15,730 bases of DNA, from the NCBI GenBank assembly GCA_964596165.1, contig CAZQTW010000102.1, positions 1 through 15,730 on the forward strand, given 5' to 3'. Shown piece after piece: positions 14,216-15,730 of the stretch. The notes below the pieces were generated by a model that saw only the letters and a program-made list of their open reading frames with translations, made no database searches and was not told the origin of the DNA. The DNA comes from CAYUQT01 sp964596165. Its GTDB lineage: Bacteria; Planctomycetota; Phycisphaerae; UBA1845; JAFGLZ01. The position numbers and the translations under genes are program-made. Every line of letters starts with the position of its first letter. Position 1 is the stretch's first letter.

Positions 14216-15358
14216 TCAAGCCGGGCGGATGGGATACACGCCGAGTTCCTTTGCTGCCCGGTAGAGTTCGACGATGTTGGCCGCCGGAACCTCCGGCTGC
14301 AGGTTGTGAACCGCCGCAAGGATGTACCCCCCGCCCTTGGCCATTTCACGGATTCTCCGGCCGGCTTCCTTCCGCACTTCCGCCCCCGTGCCGCGAGGCA
14401 TGACATGCCGCGTATCCACACCGCCCCAGAACGCCAAGTGTCTGCCGAATTCAGCCTTCAGTCGCACGGGGTCCATCTCCGCCGCCGACACCTGGATCGG
14501 ATTGAGGACCTGAACGCCCAGCTCAAGGAAATCCGGGATGAATCCATACACCGACCCGCAGCAATGGTGCATCAGTTTGGCCGATGAGTTGGCTCGCGCG
14601 TGTTCCCACACGCGGCGGAAGTGAGGCTTGAACAAACGCCTGAAACAGTCGGGTGAAATCAACGGACCGCTCTGTCCTCCCAGATCATCCGACGTGTACA
14701 CGATGTCGACCAGGCCCTCGACTTGCTTCAGCACGATGTCGTTCGCCGCAATCTGGATCTGCGTCGTACGTTCGAGCAAGGCCTCCACAAACGGCTCGTT
14801 CATCACCAAGTCCGTCATCCAGTTCTCGAACCCGCGCAAGAACTGGCCCATGGACATAACGCGGCCGCGCAGTTCCATGGATACGGCGTAGCCCGTGTCC
14901 CGACGAATTCGTTGGAGGGCCTCGACGACGCCGCACATCTGCACGATGTCCCGCGGCTCGGGCCAGCGGTACCGCTCGACGGCCTCGACCGTCGCCTCGA
15001 CCTCGAATGGTGCGTGTTCGACGTAGTAGTGCCCCCCTTCCGGCTTGTGCCACTGAACGCCCCATTCGTCAATAAACCGATCGTCTGACAGGATTTTAAC
15101 GGCCGCCCCTGCCCCGGTCGCCCGGGGGGCGTGAATGATGTCCACATCGAGGGCCTGCCTCACGTCCTCGTCTATTTCCGCCAGCGACGCGTACTTCCAC
15201 GTATCGCCCCCTTCGCGGACGGGCAACCCCAGTTCGGCCCGCAGAGCCGGATACGCCGACCCCACGATCGTGCTGGCCAGCGACCCGCCAAGATCCATGG
15301 GGACTCGGTCGGGCTCGGCATGATTCAATGCGACCGCCACGCGTTCGCGAGAAGTCAT
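14216..15358 (-). CDS. Uroporphyrinogen-decarboxylase-family protein (MtaA/CmuA-like)
   Basis: The protein has 380 residues, is probably cytoplasmic, and belongs to the UroD/cobalamin-methyltransferase superfamily. It opens with TSRERVAVALNHAEPDRVP, a typical start for the non-haem branch. KLMHHCCGSVYGFIPDFLEL near 261-280 holds an H-x-C zinc-site motif (H264, C266), followed by LNPIQVSAAEMD and FWGGVDTRHVMPRGT. The C-terminal GGYILAAVHNLQPEVPAANI has no cysteine where methyl-transferring MtaA-like enzymes place the third zinc ligand, so methyl transfer is uncertain. True haem-pathway HemE is unlikely because its substrate-arginine signatures are absent. In planctomycete-type genomes such genes often sit beside sugar and glycan genes, with no known reaction. 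AGGGG lies about 10 bases before the ATG. It is transcribed toward the TIM-barrel gene and stands alone on its strand here. Confidence 0.85.
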   Translation of the reverse strand: MTSRERVAVALNHAEPDRVPMDLGGSLASTIVGSAYPALRAELGLPVREGGDTWKYASLAEIDEDVRQALDVDIIHAPRATGAGAAVKILSDDRFIDEWGVQWHKPEGGHYYVEHAPFEVEATVEAVERYRWPEPRDIVQMCGVVEALQRIRRDTGYAVSMELRGRVMSMGQFLRGFENWMTDLVMNEPFVEALLERTTQIQIAANDIVLKQVEGLVDIVYTSDDLGGQSGPLISPDCFRRLFKPHFRRVWEHARANSSAKLMHHCCGSVYGFIPDFLELGVQVLNPIQVSAAEMDPVRLKAEFGRHLAFWGGVDTRHVMPRGTGAEVRKEAGRRIREMAKGGGYILAAVHNLQPEVPAANIVELYRAAKELGVYPIRPA

Positions 15359-15543
15359 GTGTCAGCACCCCTATTGGCGCTCGCGGCCTGCGGGTCCGTT
15401 CGGCGTTGTCTTACCCGAGAGCGACACCCATGCGAGGAACGCTTCGGCCCTCCTTGCCTGGGCACCGGCCGCCTTCGTGAAACACTCTACCACGCGATCG
15501 CCTGACCGAGAAGCCGAACCCCTCAGCCTCGCCGCATTCCGAG
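15359..15543. other. Upstream region of the UroD-like gene, no gene seen
   Basis: An open frame of 88 codons runs leftward across this segment and the adjacent repeats, but its Arg/Gly/Ser-rich composition and overlap with palindromes argue against a gene. A weak minus-strand promoter (TTCTCG, 17 bp, TAGAGT, around 15511-15483) is possible; I do not rate it highly. Confidence 0.4.
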
Positions 15544-15623
15544 CCGGGTCGACTTCGGCGAGCTCCCCTCGGCACGCTCGGGGCCTGAGCTTGCCGAAGG
15601 CAGTCGAGCTGTCCTCGACCCGG
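15544..15623. repeat. Large nested inverted repeat, REP-like
   Basis: Outer arms CCGGGTCGA (15544-15552) and TCGACCCGG (15615-15623) are perfect inverted copies. Inside them, CTTCGGCGAGCTC (15553-15565) and GAGCTTGCCGAAG (15587-15599) pair at 12 of 13 positions, with CCCC/GGGG near the centre. A further perfect hairpin, GTCGAG-CTGTC-CTCGAC, is nested at 15603-15619. The GAGCTTGCCGAAG unit resembles dispersed palindromes seen in genomes with RAYT transposases. Confidence 0.7.
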
Positions 15624-15627
15624 TTGA

Positions 15628-15646
15628 CCGGACCGAGACGGTCCGG
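15628..15646. repeat. Perfect 8-bp hairpin beside the REP-like repeat
   Basis: CCGGACCG-AGA-CGGTCCGG is a perfect inverted repeat with a three-base loop, 4 bases from the larger nested repeat. Neither strand shows a T-run after it, so it is unlikely to be an intrinsic terminator. Confidence 0.65.
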
Positions 15647-15730
15647 CTCGGTCAGAACACTGCCCTCCTCTGGGCACGCCCCTGGCGGACTACGACTACA
15701 TCGGCCCGGCCGTATCGCGAAGGCGGGTGT
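15628..15730 (+). pseudogene. Possible RHS-repeat protein fragment, runs off the window
   Basis: The frame opens after a TGA at 15625-15627 and reads to the edge, ending with LADYDYIGPAVSRRRV from about 15682. The L-A-x-Y-x-Y-I-G-P-A-x-V-x-R-R pattern resembles the YD-repeat region of planctomycete-type RHS proteins. No start codon or ribosome binding site is visible and the hairpin lies in its first part, so it is probably a remnant or the tail of a repeat-truncated gene. Confidence 0.3.

Noticed and set aside
15359..15540. Cobalamin or other known riboswitch upstream of the UroD-like gene
   Set aside because: I looked for the B12-box and other conserved cores because the family can be cobalamin-linked, and none is present.
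15411..15677. 88-codon minus-strand open frame
   Set aside because: It spans the nested inverted repeats and both hairpins, is Arg/Gly/Ser-rich, and has no ribosome binding site.
1..15730. CRISPR arrays, toxin-antitoxin or phage-defence genes
   Set aside because: No direct-repeat/spacer pattern and no recognisable defence families were seen on either strand.

Overview
The window is high-GC, gene-dense bacterial DNA. The gene set points to a Planctomycetota/Phycisphaerae-like or other PVC-group anaerobe or environmental lineage: a GH127-type enzyme fused to an SGNH esterase, secreted polysaccharide-active proteins, a Gfo/Idh/MocA oxidoreductase, a secreted xylose-isomerase-like TIM barrel, a UroD-family protein, and RHS and RAYT debris. 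The taxonomy is an inference from gene content; the window has no rRNA or tRNA to settle it.

Left edge (1-637): a short plus-strand RHS-core-like peptide runs straight into a decayed, frameshifted, N-terminally truncated RAYT/Y1 transposase on the minus strand. Next (638-3337, +) is a secreted two-domain carbohydrate-active protein, with a GH127/DUF1680-like domain followed by an SGNH hydrolase domain. It faces a five-gene minus-strand cluster (9810 down to 3490) read in the order etfB, etfA, acyl-CoA dehydrogenase, Gfo/Idh/MocA oxidoreductase, pectate-lyase-3-like beta-helix protein. The gaps of 16, 93, 35 and 27 bp make one transcription unit plausible. The EtfB carries sequence hallmarks I associate with electron-bifurcating ETFs, so EtfAB plus the 582-residue dehydrogenase may form an acyl-CoA redox module.

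Between etfB and the next plus-strand gene is a 380-bp divergent region with two good sigma70-like promoters pointing outward. The plus-strand cluster (10191-14200) encodes a deoxyhypusine-synthase-like protein of unknown substrate, a PfkB sugar kinase fused to a HAD phosphatase, and a secreted TIM-barrel protein. A convergent UroD/methyltransferase-like gene (15358-14216, -) follows.

Right edge (15359-15730): no intact gene. It holds a large nested inverted repeat that looks REP-like, a second perfect hairpin, and a short plus-strand RHS-repeat-like reading frame running off the end. RHS-like debris at both ends and RAYT/REP-like elements suggest that the metabolic block sits among recombination-prone repeats.

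The strongest candidates for something undescribed are the DHS-like plus PfkB-HAD fusion pair, the GH127-SGNH fusion, and the coupling of a possibly bifurcating ETF/acyl-CoA dehydrogenase with sugar-acid or polysaccharide genes in one operon.
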